From Neorhizobium populisoli (GTDB lineage Bacteria; Pseudomonadota; Alphaproteobacteria; Rhizobiales; Rhizobiaceae), in assembly GCF_019430945.1 (NCBI RefSeq), contig NZ_JAHYCB010000002.1, positions 558,001-622,000 on the forward strand: a DNA stretch of 64,000 nucleotides, written 5' to 3'. Made by a program: the position numbers and the translations under genes. Shown piece after piece: positions 41,518 to 49,884 of this stretch. Numbering within the stretch: position 1 is the first letter of the stretch; each line of letters starts with the position of its first letter. Under the pieces are notes generated by a model. It did not search any database, was not told the origin of the DNA, and was given only the letters and a program-made list of their open reading frames with translations.

Positions 41518-42156
41518 ATGAAGGCTATTTTCATTCTCGCAGCGTCGGCCGCCATGACCGCCTCTTCCGTTGCCTATGCAGCCGATGCCGTCGAAGCGAT
41601 CCCTGCGGCACCCATTGCGGTCGAGCAGCCGGTCGTGTTCACCTGGTCGGGTCCCTATGTCGGTATTCATGGCGGTTACGGCTGGGGGGATGGCGATGCC
41701 AGTACGGCCGGTGGGCCTGATTCCGACAATTTCGACGGCGGACGGTTCGGCGGTTTCGTCGGTTACAACTGGCAGTTCTCGAACGGCTTCGTGGCAGGTA
41801 TCGAAGGTGACCTGAACTACGACTGGAACGAAAACAGCTATGCCGGCGGCATCGACATGCATACCGGTTTCTCCGGCGGCGTTCGCGGCCGCGTCGGTTA
41901 TGCCTTCGACCGCGCGCTGCTATATGCGGCCGGCGGCTGGACGGCCACCAATATCAGCGTCAATGGCGCCGGTCTCGATGACGACGACACGCTGCATGGC
42001 TGGACGGTCGGCGCCGGCCTCGACTATGCCTTTACGGACAATGTCTTCGGCCGCGTCGAATATCGCTACAACGACTACGGCAGCGGCAGTCTCGCTGGCG
42101 TCGATACAGACTTCAACCAGCATGTGGTCAATGTCGGGATCGGTGTGAAGTTCTAG
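41518..42156 (+). CDS. Outer-membrane beta-barrel protein, Omp25/Omp31 type
   Basis: A 212-residue protein with a Sec signal (MKAIFILAASAAMTASSVAYA), then a barrel with alternating strands: FTWSGPYVGIHGGYGWGDGD, GGRFGGFVGYNWQFSNGFVAGIEGDLNYDW, and a terminal strand NQHVVNVGIGVKF that ends in phenylalanine as outer-membrane proteins do. The order W-S-G-P-Y-V-G-x-x-x-G-Y-G is typical of the Omp25/Omp31/RopB group of rhizobia and Brucella. It is probably an abundant surface protein. CGGAGGG precedes the ATG. Confidence 0.88.
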   Translation: MKAIFILAASAAMTASSVAYAADAVEAIPAAPIAVEQPVVFTWSGPYVGIHGGYGWGDGDASTAGGPDSDNFDGGRFGGFVGYNWQFSNGFVAGIEGDLNYDWNENSYAGGIDMHTGFSGGVRGRVGYAFDRALLYAAGGWTATNISVNGAGLDDDDTLHGWTVGAGLDYAFTDNVFGRVEYRYNDYGSGSLAGVDTDFNQHVVNVGIGVKF

Positions 42157-42167
42157 CAGCGACCACC

Positions 42168-42297
42168 CTTCTCCCCCCTTGTGGGGGAGATGTCGCCAGC
42201 GGCGACAGAGGGGGGTGGTTCAGCATATTCGACGAAGAGATTGAGGCACCACCCCCATCTGTCAGCTCTGCTGACATCTTCCCCGCAAGGGGGAAGA
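42168..42297. repeat. GC-rich composite palindromic repeat (copy 3)
   Basis: It has the same order of blocks as the copy at 20191: CTTCTCCCCCCTTGTGGGGGAG, GATGTCGCCAGCGGCGACAG, GGGGGGTGG, a spacer, CCACCCCCATCTGTCAGCTC and CCCCGCAAGGGGGAAG. It lies between convergent genes, the outer-membrane barrel and the phytase-like esterase. Confidence 0.85.
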
Positions 42298-42310
42298 AGG
42301 GAGTGGACCA

Positions 42311-43441
42311 TCAAGGCCGCGCCAGAACCTTGAAGGCGATGAACTGCGTCTTCTGTTCCTTGGAGAAGTTATTGTCCGCCGCAAACACCAGAAGGTCGCT
42401 GCCATCGGTGCCCTTGGCGAAGGTGACCGCTTCGATATTGTCCGGCACCAGCCCGATCGCCCGCATGTCGAGCACCTGCGCCTTGCGCAGCGGCGCGACC
42501 GCCGCATCGGCATTGGCAAGCGACGGCATGCCGGAAACATCGGTGGCGCCGTCGGTATCGACCATATAGACCTTGATCGAATTGCCGAAGCCTTGCGCAA
42601 AGCCGCGTTCGACCACCAGCAGGCGATGATCGTCGAGCGCCAGGATTTCAGACACGCCATTGTCGTTCCAGCCCTTTTCCGGCAGCGGCGCCTGCGGGAT
42701 CGGCGCGATCGGATAGGCGTACTGGGCTTTGGGCGTGCCGGTTGCGGCATCGTATCGGATCATCCGCGAAAGCGCGCCGCGGGTCAGCGTGGTGATCGGA
42801 CCATCCTGATTGAGTGCCGATTCGACGGCGATCATCACGTCGCCGTTCGGCATCACCGCCATGCCTTCGAAAGCAAGGTTGTCGCGGATACCGGAAGACT
42901 TGTCCGCGACCGGTGCAAACCCCTGCGGCAGGGTGAATTCACGCACGAACATGCCATCCGGCGAAGCGATCCGCACGAAAGGCGGCAGGAGCTGTTTGGC
43001 ATCGCCTTCGCTCGACCAGATGATGCCGTCGCGGCCGAGGCGGATCGATTCCGGATCGACGAACTTGGCGGCGAAGGGCTCGCCGTTCTTGTCCTTCAGC
43101 GTTACCGTCCTCGTCACCTTCACATCGGTTATGCCGGCGGCGGAAGCGTCGATCTGCAGTTCGTAGAAACGGGCCGGCGCCTTTTCGGACCGGTCGTCGG
43201 AAATGCCGATGTAACGGCCGGTCGACGCATCGAAGGACAGGCCGGAAATGCCGCCGAACTCGACGCCGTCGAACATCGTGCCGGTCGCAATCGAAAACTC
43301 GCCGACCAGCTGCAGGCCGATCGCGGCCTTGCAGTCGCCCAGCGGGCAAGGCGTTGCGACAATGATGCCAGGTTCGACGGCATGGGCGGCCGACGCGAAG
43401 AGAAGGCCGAGCGCCGTGGCGCGGGAAAGAATTTTGAACAT
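42311..43441 (-). CDS. Secreted esterase-like/phytase-like beta-propeller protein
   Basis: A 376-residue protein with a Sec signal (MFKILSRATALGLLFASAAHA). The mature part follows the esterase-like activity of phytase pattern: GISGLSFDASTGRYIGISDDRSE, then DPESIRLGRDGIIWSSEGD, NLAFEGMAVMPNGDVMIAVES, and ALDDHRLLVVERGF, in a propeller fold. It probably acts on phosphate or sugar-phosphate esters in the periplasm. The ATG at 43441 gives a proper signal peptide; the open frame upstream to 43561 is a shadow. Confidence 0.8.
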   Translation of the reverse strand: MFKILSRATALGLLFASAAHAVEPGIIVATPCPLGDCKAAIGLQLVGEFSIATGTMFDGVEFGGISGLSFDASTGRYIGISDDRSEKAPARFYELQIDASAAGITDVKVTRTVTLKDKNGEPFAAKFVDPESIRLGRDGIIWSSEGDAKQLLPPFVRIASPDGMFVREFTLPQGFAPVADKSSGIRDNLAFEGMAVMPNGDVMIAVESALNQDGPITTLTRGALSRMIRYDAATGTPKAQYAYPIAPIPQAPLPEKGWNDNGVSEILALDDHRLLVVERGFAQGFGNSIKVYMVDTDGATDVSGMPSLANADAAVAPLRKAQVLDMRAIGLVPDNIEAVTFAKGTDGSDLLVFAADNNFSKEQKTQFIAFKVLARP

Positions 43442-43588
43442 GGCGGAAAGTCCGATGAGTGAGAAAGCGGCGCGGGAAATCCGGGCGTCCAGAGGATGCC
43501 GGCAGCTCATCTCCTGCCATGCGAATTTTGCAGCCATATAACGCCCGGTCATTGTTGCCACCGATTTTTAAAGAAAAAATCGCCCGCA

Positions 43589-43615
43589 TGTCACAGGCGG
43601 AAAATCTCGCTCGTC
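43589..43615 (+). promoter_or_regulatory. ECF41 promoter, TGTCACA-N16-CGTC
   Basis: TGTCACA (43589-43595) and CGTC (43612-43615) are separated by exactly 16 bases, the reported consensus of ECF41 sigma factors. It lies about 50 bases before the AhpD-like gene that begins the sigma-factor operon. This predicts direct self-activation of the operon by the sigma factor. Confidence 0.75.
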
Positions 43616-43663
43616 ATTGTGTCGTAACCAACCCAATGGAACCGAACCAAAAGGAACCCGGCC

Positions 43664-44137
43664 ATGACCCAGACCAATGCCAAGATCGATATCTTTTCCG
43701 CTGCCCCGACGCTGATGAAGAAATGGATGGGCGTTTCCGTCGATGTCGCAGCCAGCCTCGAGCCGAGCCTCATCGAACTCGTCAAGATCCGCTCGTCGCA
43801 GATCAACGAATGCGCCAACTGCATCAACATGCACACGGCCGAAGCCCGCCAGAAGGGCGAGACCGAGCAGCGCATCTATCTGCTTTCCGCCTGGCGGGAA
43901 GCGCCCTGCTATTCCGATCGCGAGCGCGCCGCGCTAGGCTGGACCGAAGCGCTGACGAAGCTTTCGCAGGGCCACACCCATGCCGGCGCCCGGGAAGCGC
44001 TGGAAGCGGCATTCACGGAGGAGGAACAGGTGAAGCTGACACTGATGATCAACATCATCAACGGATGGAACCGGTTTGCCGTTGGCTTCGGCCTGTGGGC
44101 CGGCCCGGCCGCTGCCAAACCGGCCCAGGCCGCCTGA
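43664..44137 (+). CDS. AhpD-like carboxymuconolactone decarboxylase family protein
   Basis: A 157-residue AhpD/CMD-type protein with the redox pair E-C-x-x-C in SSQINECANCINMHTAEARQKGETEQRIYLL (about residues 44-74) and the family helix block EQVKLTLMINIINGWNRFAV. Such proteins reduce peroxides through the cysteine pair. This gene type is the usual partner of ECF41 sigma factors. GGAA precedes the ATG; the stop overlaps the sigma-factor start as ATGA. Confidence 0.9.
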   Translation: MTQTNAKIDIFSAAPTLMKKWMGVSVDVAASLEPSLIELVKIRSSQINECANCINMHTAEARQKGETEQRIYLLSAWREAPCYSDRERAALGWTEALTKLSQGHTHAGAREALEAAFTEEEQVKLTLMINIINGWNRFAVGFGLWAGPAAAKPAQAA

Positions 44138-44997
44138 TGACGGGGCCCGGCCACGAAGACGCAGCGGCGAGTTTCGATCCGCTGCGCGCGAAACTCGCCC
44201 GCGTCGCCTACCGCATGCTCGGTTCTGTGGCCGATGCCGAGGACATGGTGCAGGAGGCCTTCATCCGCTGGATGAAGGCCGACCGTGCCCAGGTCCGCGA
44301 GCCGGAAGCCTTTCTGCGCAGCACGGTGACGCGGCTCTGCCTCGACCAGCTCAAATCGGCGCGGCGCCAGCGGGAAACCTATATCGGCCCCTGGCTGCCC
44401 GATCCGGTGGTCGAGGAGGAAGAGGAGCCGGAAGACGTCACCCTGCCGCTGATGCTGGCGCTGGAACGCCTCTCGCCGCTGGAACGCGCCGCCTTCCTGC
44501 TGCATGACGTGTTCGGCCTCGGCTTCGACGAGATTGCTACGACCATCGAGCGCGATGCGGCGGCCTGCCGGCAGCTGGCGGCGCGGGCGCGCAGCCATGT
44601 GCGCGAGGCGCGATCGCGGTTCCAGGTGGACAAGCAGCACGGTCTCGAACTGGCGCAGGCGTTTTTCGCCGCCTCGCGCAGCGGCGACATGAAGGCGCTC
44701 GGCGCCATGCTGGCCGCCGATGTCACCGTCCATTCCGATGGCGGCGGCAAGCGCCCGGCAGCACTGGAACCGATCATCGGTTTCGAGGCGGTCATGAAGG
44801 TGCAGACCTATCTCGCCGAACATTTCCGCAAACTCGGTTCGACGCTTCTGCGCGCCGGTTTCATCAACGGCCTTCCGGGTTTCATCACCCGCGAGGCCGA
44901 TGGCGAGATCCAGACGACGGCGCTCGATATCGTCGACGGCAAGGTCGCGGCGATCTATGTGATGCGCAACCCGGACAAGCTGAAGCATTTGAATTGA
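44137..44997 (+). CDS. ECF41-type RNA polymerase sigma factor with SnoaL-like C-terminus
   Basis: A 286-residue sigma factor: region 2 (FDPLRAKLARVAYRMLGSVADAEDMVQEAFIRW, about residues 13-46), region 4 (LPLMLALERLSPLERAAFLLHDVFGLGFDEIATTIERDAAACRQLAARAR, about 106-155), and a SnoaL-like domain (185-286) with DGGGKR. The linker has GPWLPDPV, close to the W-L-P-E-P motif of ECF41, and the protein ends NPDKLKHLN. ECF41 factors lack an anti-sigma factor; the C-terminal domain controls activity. The promoter at 43589 matches the family consensus. Confidence 0.92.
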   Translation: MTGPGHEDAAASFDPLRAKLARVAYRMLGSVADAEDMVQEAFIRWMKADRAQVREPEAFLRSTVTRLCLDQLKSARRQRETYIGPWLPDPVVEEEEEPEDVTLPLMLALERLSPLERAAFLLHDVFGLGFDEIATTIERDAAACRQLAARARSHVREARSRFQVDKQHGLELAQAFFAASRSGDMKALGAMLAADVTVHSDGGGKRPAALEPIIGFEAVMKVQTYLAEHFRKLGSTLLRAGFINGLPGFITREADGEIQTTALDIVDGKVAAIYVMRNPDKLKHLN

Positions 44998-45003
44998 ATG
45001 AGT

Positions 45004-45028
45004 TAGGCGCCACGAATAGTGGCGCCTA
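45004..45028. terminator. Perfect 10-bp hairpin shared by convergent genes
   Basis: TAGGCGCCAC (45004-45013) pairs with GTGGCGCCTA (45019-45028) around GAATA. It lies just after the sigma-factor stop and includes the stop codon of the minus-strand hydrolase. There is no clear T-run, so it is a probable bidirectional terminator or mRNA end stabiliser rather than a strong intrinsic one. Confidence 0.6.
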
Positions 45029-45889
45029 CGCTTTCCCCGCGTTGTTCACGAAATCCAGTATCAGCGCGGCCGCCTGAGCGGCATGCGTCTCCAGCAGGAA
45101 ATGGCCGCCGTCGAAGACATGCGCCTCCATCCGCGGCAGTGCCTGCATCCAGGACAGCACTTCGGGAAAATCGAAGAAGACGTCATGCCGTCCCCACAGC
45201 ATCAATGACGGTGGCTGGTGCTCGGCGAGCCAGGTGGCGATCGCGTCGAACCGGCCGGCATAATTGCCGTAGTCGGCGATCAGCGCCCGGTGCATATCCT
45301 TCCGGCCCGGCAGGCACATGACCCGCCAATCCTCTTCCCAGATTTCCGATGAAATCCGCGCCGCCACCTCGGGCGGCACTCCGGCGATATACTGGTCCCG
45401 CGTACCTTCGAATGTCAGGTGCGCGGTGGCGGCAGCCTCGTTTTCCGGGCTTGGGTCGCTCCAATAGGCAATGGTTCCGGCCCAGCCCGGGCCGAATCCC
45501 GTCCGGTGAGCATTGGCGTTCTGGACGACCAGGCCCAGAACCTTTTCCGGCGCCTGCATGGCGACGTGGAAACCGACCGGCGCGCCGAAATCGTGGAGAT
45601 AGATGAAACGCGGCCCGATATTCAGGTGCTCCAGCAGTTTTAGGATTGCCTCCCCATAGGCCTCGAAGGATGTGGCGGGGAGAACATCCGATTGGCCGAA
45701 ACCCGGCAGGTCGGGCGCGACGACATAGGCCACACGGGACAGTTCCGGCATGACGTCGCGAAAGGTCTGCGACGAACTCGGGAAACCGTGCAGGAGCAAG
45801 ATGGCGGGCAGGGAGACATCGCCTGCCGTCACGTAGGACAGCTCGCTATTGCCCGACAGGCGAAATCGCCGGCGATCGGCTGCGGGCAT
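45026..45889 (-). CDS. Alpha/beta hydrolase, epoxide hydrolase/dehalogenase type
   Basis: A 287-residue alpha/beta hydrolase. LLLHGFPSSSQTFRDVMP (oxyanion loop H-G-F-P), PDLPGFGQSD, then FIYLHDFGAPVGFHVAM with an aspartate at the nucleophile position (H-D-F-G-A-P-x-G), and the catalytic histidine in DGGHFLLE near the C-terminus. An aspartate nucleophile points to epoxide hydrolase or haloalkane dehalogenase rather than an esterase. GAGGAG precedes the ATG at 45889. The substrate is unknown. Confidence 0.82.
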   Translation of the reverse strand: MPAADRRRFRLSGNSELSYVTAGDVSLPAILLLHGFPSSSQTFRDVMPELSRVAYVVAPDLPGFGQSDVLPATSFEAYGEAILKLLEHLNIGPRFIYLHDFGAPVGFHVAMQAPEKVLGLVVQNANAHRTGFGPGWAGTIAYWSDPSPENEAAATAHLTFEGTRDQYIAGVPPEVAARISSEIWEEDWRVMCLPGRKDMHRALIADYGNYAGRFDAIATWLAEHQPPSLMLWGRHDVFFDFPEVLSWMQALPRMEAHVFDGGHFLLETHAAQAAALILDFVNNAGKA

Positions 45890-46140
45890 CGCTGGTTCTC
45901 CTCGTTGGTCGCATGGATCGTCCGCAGTTTCGAATGCGTGCGCCGGGGCAAGGTTCCGATCGGTTGGTTATTGCCCCCGTGATCACGGCTCGACCCATCG
46001 AGCCGATCAGACCCAAATCATGTGGCTACAGCAGCCGACCGCTCCCGTTAACCCTCGGTAAACCAAACCTTCGTTGAGCGGCTTCCGCTCCCCGTTATTG
46101 TTATCTAGGGTTGCAATATATCAAGCGGGAGAAAACAACC

Positions 46141-46476
46141 GTGAAGTTTATATTTATCGTATGCTTGGGTATCTGTTTCAGCGTGACGGCCATGATCATT
46201 CTCGGCGGCCTTCGCGTCGTCGTGGTGCCGGCGGTCTCGTTTTCCACGGCACCGGCCACGCTCGTTGTCTTCAACGCGCCGGAATATCATTACATCGACA
46301 GTCCGGTCGCCGCTTGCGCGCGAAAACCCTTCGCAGCGGAAGATTGCGAGAAGGTTGCCGCCTACGACCTTTTGCGCAACACGGTCATCCACCTTCCTTT
46401 CAGCCCGTGGCTGCACGACTTCGCGCTGTCACGATCTCCGAACAGTGTTTTGAAGGATGCGGTGCTGCGCGGCTAA
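46141..46476 (+). CDS. Small exported or membrane-anchored protein
   Basis: A 111-residue protein starting with GTG at 46141, with GGGAG nine bases upstream. It opens MKFIFIVCLGICFSVTAMIILGG, one hydrophobic segment that is a signal or anchor, followed by a mature part with two cysteines (VAACARKPFAAEDCEKVAAYDLL) that could pair. I do not recognise the family. A one-mismatch CtrA-like site, TTAACCCTCGGTAAAC, lies at 46048-46063. The TTG at 46111 is an alternative start. Confidence 0.55.
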   Translation: MKFIFIVCLGICFSVTAMIILGGLRVVVVPAVSFSTAPATLVVFNAPEYHYIDSPVAACARKPFAAEDCEKVAAYDLLRNTVIHLPFSPWLHDFALSRSPNSVLKDAVLRG

Positions 46477-46493
46477 CGGCGGGGCCAGGGACC

Positions 46494-46694
46494 TTAGCCG
46501 GCGAGCTTTTCCGGCGAATACCCGGCCTCGCGGATCGCCTCTTCTGCCTTGGCAGCGTCGCCCTCGACGGTGACCTTATGAGCGGCAAGATCGATCGAAA
46601 CGACGGCGCCGGGAAGCGCGTCGACGAGCGCGCCGCGGACGGTCTTTTCGCAATGGCCGCAGGTCATGTCGGGAACGGTGAAAATGGCAGTCAT
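46494..46694 (-). CDS. copZ: Copper chaperone CopZ-like, heavy-metal-associated domain
   Basis: A 66-residue HMA domain with the metal site M-T-C-x-x-C (VPDMTCGHCEKTVRGALVDALPGA, residues 7-30). It carries Cu+ to the ATPase or to the regulator. The ATG at 46694 has CGGAG upstream; the 19 codons before it in the open frame are part of the promoter. A CueR-type operator lies at 46721-46751. It is its own transcription unit beside hmrR and copA. Confidence 0.92.
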   Translation of the reverse strand: MTAIFTVPDMTCGHCEKTVRGALVDALPGAVVSIDLAAHKVTVEGDAAKAEEAIREAGYSPEKLAG

Positions 46695-46720
46695 CGGGAA
46701 TCTCCGTATTCGTTCAGCAT

Positions 46721-46751
46721 TTTGTGCACCTTCCCATAGGGGGAAGGTCAA
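46721..46751 (-). promoter_or_regulatory. CueR/HmrR-controlled copZ promoter
   Basis: On the minus strand: -35 TTGACC (46746-46751), a 19-base spacer and -10 CACAAA (46721-46726). The spacer holds the dyad ACCTTCCC (46728-46735, plus strand) and GGGAAGGT (46741-46748). A 19-base spacer and an A-C-C-T-T-C-C-x dyad are the hallmarks of MerR-type copper promoters. Confidence 0.85.
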
Positions 46752-46787
46752 GTCCGCATTTATGGGACCAGAGCCGCAATGCGGCAG

Positions 46788-47219
46788 TCAGGCATGATGT
46801 TTCGCTTTCGTGCTCTTGCCCGATGCGGAGCTATCGCCCGCCAGATCATCGAGGATCGGGCAATTCGGCCGGTTGTCGCCGCCGCAGCAATGGGCGAGGT
46901 GTTTCAGCGTCTTCACCATGCCCTGCATTTCGGCGATACGGCGTTCGAGGTCGGAGATGTGGCTGGTGGCGACCTCCTTGACTGCGGCGCTTGTGCGTTC
47001 CTTGTCCTGCCAGAGTTTTAGCAGGGTCTCGGTCTCCTCCAGCGAGAAGCCGAGAGAGCGGGCGCGTTTGATGAAGCGCAGCACATGCACTTCCTCGTCG
47101 CCATAGACCCGGTAATTGTTGCCGGTGCGGCCCATCGGGCGGATCAGGCCGATTTCCTCGTAATAACGGATCATCTTGGCCGAAACGCCGGAAGCGTCGG
47201 ATGCCTGGCCGATATTCAT
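46788..47219 (-). CDS. hmrR: CueR/HmrR copper-responsive MerR regulator
   Basis: A 143-residue MerR protein: [26 protein letters not shown] (HTH), [26 protein letters not shown], and the metal loop [14 protein letters not shown] (about residues 111-124) that supplies two cysteines for Cu+, Ag+ or Au+. It activates its targets by untwisting the 19-base spacer. The start overlaps the copA stop (ATGA), so copA and hmrR are one operon. Operators for copA and copZ carry its dyad. Confidence 0.93.
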   Translation of the reverse strand: MNIGQASDASGVSAKMIRYYEEIGLIRPMGRTGNNYRVYGDEEVHVLRFIKRARSLGFSLEETETLLKLWQDKERTSAAVKEVATSHISDLERRIAEMQGMVKTLKHLAHCCGGDNRPNCPILDDLAGDSSASGKSTKAKHHA

Positions 47220-49735
47220 TGTGTTTCTCCTGCTTTTACCGTCTTCAACCGCAGCGCATTGCCGAGCACGAAGACGCTGGACAAAGCCATGGCGCCGGCG
47301 CCGATCATTGGCGAGAGCAGCCAGCCGAAAGCGGGATAAAGCGCGCCGGCCGCCACCGGGATCAGCGCCACATTGTAACCAAAGGCCCAGAACAGGTTCT
47401 GCCTGATATTCTTCATCGTCGCGCGGCTGATGGCGATGGCGGAGACCGCACCGGTCAATTCGCCGCCGACCAGAACCACGTCGGCGCTCTCGATCGCCAC
47501 ATCCGTGCCGGTGCCGATCGCGATGCCGATATCGGCCTCGGCGAGTGCCGGCGCATCGTTGATGCCGTCGCCGACAAAGGCGAGCTTGCGGGAGACATTG
47601 GCCGCGCGGGTAGCCCCTCCACCTTGTGGGGAGGGGTTGGGGAGGGGATCTTTCTGTTGGAAGAAGACCCCTCCCGCCTGCCGGCCACCCTCCCCACAAG
47701 GGGGAGGGTTAAGCTTGCAGTGGGTGTTTTGCCTCAACTCCTGTATCGCCTGCACCTTGCCCTCCGGCAGCACTTCCGCGACAACCCGCGTGATCCCCAC
47801 CTGCCGGGCGATTGCCTCTGCGGTGCGGCGGTTGTCGCCCGTCACCATGGCGACCTCGATGCCCATGGCCTGCAGCGCCCGGATAGCCTCGCGGCTCGAC
47901 GGTTTCAGCGGATCTGCGACGGCGATCGCGGCAGCCACTTTCCCATCGATCGCGGCATAGAGCGGCGTCTTGCCCTCGTCGCCCAGCCGGGCGGCGGCAT
48001 GGGCAAAGCCTTGAACGGAAAGACTGAGCTTTTCCATGAAGCGGTCGGCGCCGACGGCCACGTCATGGCCTTCGACCTTGGCGCGGATGCCGTAACCGGT
48101 AACGGATTCGAAGCTTTCGGCCTTGGGCACGACAAAACCTTTCGCCTCGGCCGCCTTGACGATCGCCTCGGCGATCGGGTGTTCCGACTGCGCCTCGACG
48201 CTTGCCACCAGTTTCAGCACCTCATCCTCGGCAAAACCGTCCGCCGTGATCAGATCGGTCAGTTCCGGCCGGCCTCTGGTGACGGTGCCGGTCTTGTCGA
48301 CGACCACCAGATCCACGTCGCGTAACTCCTGCAGTGCTTCGCCCTTGCGGAACAGCACGCCGAGCTCCGCTGCGCGCCCACCACCGACGACGATCGAGGT
48401 CGGCACGGCAAGCCCCATGGCACAGGGGCAGGCGATGATCAGCACCGCTACGGCATTGATCAGCGCATGGGTCAGCGCCGGTTCCGGGCCCAGGAAGAAC
48501 CAGAGGGCAAAGGTGAGTACGGCCAGCGCGATCACCGCCGGCACGAACCAGGCGGTTACCCGGTCGACCAGCGACTGGATCGGCAGTTTTGCCCCTTGCG
48601 CCTGCTCGACCATGCGGATGATGCCGGCAAGCATCGTGTCACGGCCGACCTTTTCGGCACGAAAACGGAAGGAGCCGGTCCTGTTGATCGTGCCGCCGAT
48701 CACCGTGCTGCCGGCTTTCTTTTCGACCGGCAGCGGCTCGCCCGAAATCATCGCTTCGTCGATATTCGACGCGCCGTCGATCACCGTACCGTCGACCGGA
48801 ACACGCTCGCCGGGGCGGATGACGATGACGTCGCCGACCAGCACTTCGGCGGCCGGGATGTCGATCAGCATGCCGCCGCGTTCGACACGGGCGGTCTTGG
48901 CCTGCAGGCCGGCGAGCTTTTCGATAGCCGCGCCGGTGCGGCCCGAAGCGCGGGCTTCCAGCAGGCGGCCGAACAGGATCAGCGTGACGATGACGGAAGC
49001 CGCCTCGTAATAGACGAAACGGGCGGTTTCCGGCAGCAGGCCGGGCGCGAAAGTGGTCACCAGCGAATAACCGTAGGCCGCCAGCACGCCGACCGCGACC
49101 AGCGAATTCATCTCCGGGGCACCGCGCAGCAGCGCCGGCAATCCGAGCCGCAGGAAACGCAAACCCGGCCAGAAGATCACCGCCGTCGCCAGTGCGAAAT
49201 AGAGATAATGGAGGTTCCGCGTGTCGATGATGCCCATCAGCCAGTGATGGAAGGGCTCGTAGACGTGACCGGTCATTTCCAGCACGAACAGCGGCAGGGT
49301 CAGCACGAAGGCGATGGCGAGATCGCGCTTCAGCGCGGCTTCCTCGCCGTGGTGAATATGGGCGTGATCGTGGCCGCCGGCATGCGGGGCCGAATGGTCT
49401 TGGCCCTGATGCGCGGAATGGTCGTGGTGGTGCGCATGCCCCGCATGCGGATCGGCGGCCGGCAGCATTCCGGCCTCGCGCATGGCGTGATCCATGGCGC
49501 CCGGCGGGATTTCGTAGCCCACCTTGCCGATCGCCTTTTCAAGCTCGTCCGGCGAAAAGCCCTCGGCGGATTCGACGGTGAGCTTCTTCGTCGCGAAATT
49601 CACCGCACTCCTGTCTATACCGGCGACCTTGGCAGCGGCGTTTTCCACGCGGCGGACACAGGATGCGCAGGTCATGCCCTCGACGGGAATGGTGAAATGT
49701 TCGGCGGGACGTAAGGATTTGACGATCTGGTTCAT
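47216..49735 (-). CDS. copA: Cu+-exporting P1B-type ATPase CopA with an in-frame repeat insertion
   Basis: An 839-residue copper ATPase. One N-terminal HMA ([20 protein letters not shown], about residues 18-37), a histidine-rich linker (about 95-133, with [12 protein letters not shown]), eight membrane helices with the metal site CPC ([16 protein letters not shown]), the phosphorylation motif [14 protein letters not shown] (nucleotide binding) and [10 protein letters not shown]. About 40 residues at 667-712 (with PPPCGEGG and PNPSPQGGG) come from a palindromic repeat and are absent from usual CopA, lying between the IQELR helix and [10 protein letters not shown]. The frame is kept, so the enzyme may work. 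It exports Cu+ to the periplasm and is co-operonic with hmrR. Confidence 0.93.
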   Translation of the reverse strand: MNQIVKSLRPAEHFTIPVEGMTCASCVRRVENAAAKVAGIDRSAVNFATKKLTVESAEGFSPDELEKAIGKVGYEIPPGAMDHAMREAGMLPAADPHAGHAHHHDHSAHQGQDHSAPHAGGHDHAHIHHGEEAALKRDLAIAFVLTLPLFVLEMTGHVYEPFHHWLMGIIDTRNLHYLYFALATAVIFWPGLRFLRLGLPALLRGAPEMNSLVAVGVLAAYGYSLVTTFAPGLLPETARFVYYEAASVIVTLILFGRLLEARASGRTGAAIEKLAGLQAKTARVERGGMLIDIPAAEVLVGDVIVIRPGERVPVDGTVIDGASNIDEAMISGEPLPVEKKAGSTVIGGTINRTGSFRFRAEKVGRDTMLAGIIRMVEQAQGAKLPIQSLVDRVTAWFVPAVIALAVLTFALWFFLGPEPALTHALINAVAVLIIACPCAMGLAVPTSIVVGGGRAAELGVLFRKGEALQELRDVDLVVVDKTGTVTRGRPELTDLITADGFAEDEVLKLVASVEAQSEHPIAEAIVKAAEAKGFVVPKAESFESVTGYGIRAKVEGHDVAVGADRFMEKLSLSVQGFAHAAARLGDEGKTPLYAAIDGKVAAAIAVADPLKPSSREAIRALQAMGIEVAMVTGDNRRTAEAIARQVGITRVVAEVLPEGKVQAIQELRQNTHCKLNPPPCGEGGRQAGGVFFQQKDPLPNPSPQGGGATRAANVSRKLAFVGDGINDAPALAEADIGIAIGTGTDVAIESADVVLVGGELTGAVSAIAISRATMKNIRQNLFWAFGYNVALIPVAAGALYPAFGWLLSPMIGAGAMALSSVFVLGNALRLKTVKAGETQ
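47614..47708. repeat. GC-rich palindromic repeat inside copA
   Basis: One hairpin is CCCCTCC (47614-47620) with GGAGGGG (47630-47636); the other is CCCTCC (47688-47693) with GGAGGG (47703-47708). The ends of the element are themselves inverse of each other (CCCCTCC-A-C-C-T-T-G-T-G-G-G-G and CCCC-A-C-A-A-G-G-G-G-G-A-G-G-G). It is translated in frame as part of the ATPase. Confidence 0.85.
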
Positions 49736-49770
49736 GGCAGTCTCACGGGAACGAAATCTGTTTCCCGCCC

Positions 49771-49801
49771 TATGTGGAGCTTCCCATCATGGGAAGGTCA
49801 A
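49771..49801 (-). promoter_or_regulatory. CueR/HmrR-controlled copA promoter
   Basis: On the minus strand: -35 TTGACC (49796-49801), 19-base spacer, -10 CACATA (49771-49776). The spacer holds the dyad CTTCCCAT-C-ATGGGAAG (49780-49796). The design is the same as at copZ. Transcription would start about 30 bases before the copA ATG. Confidence 0.87.
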
Positions 49802-49884
49802 GGGGCGCCATGAAGAATGTTGGAAAGATACGAACGAGAGGGGCTAGAGGCGGAGCGATCTCTCACCAAGGGCACCCATGCAGG

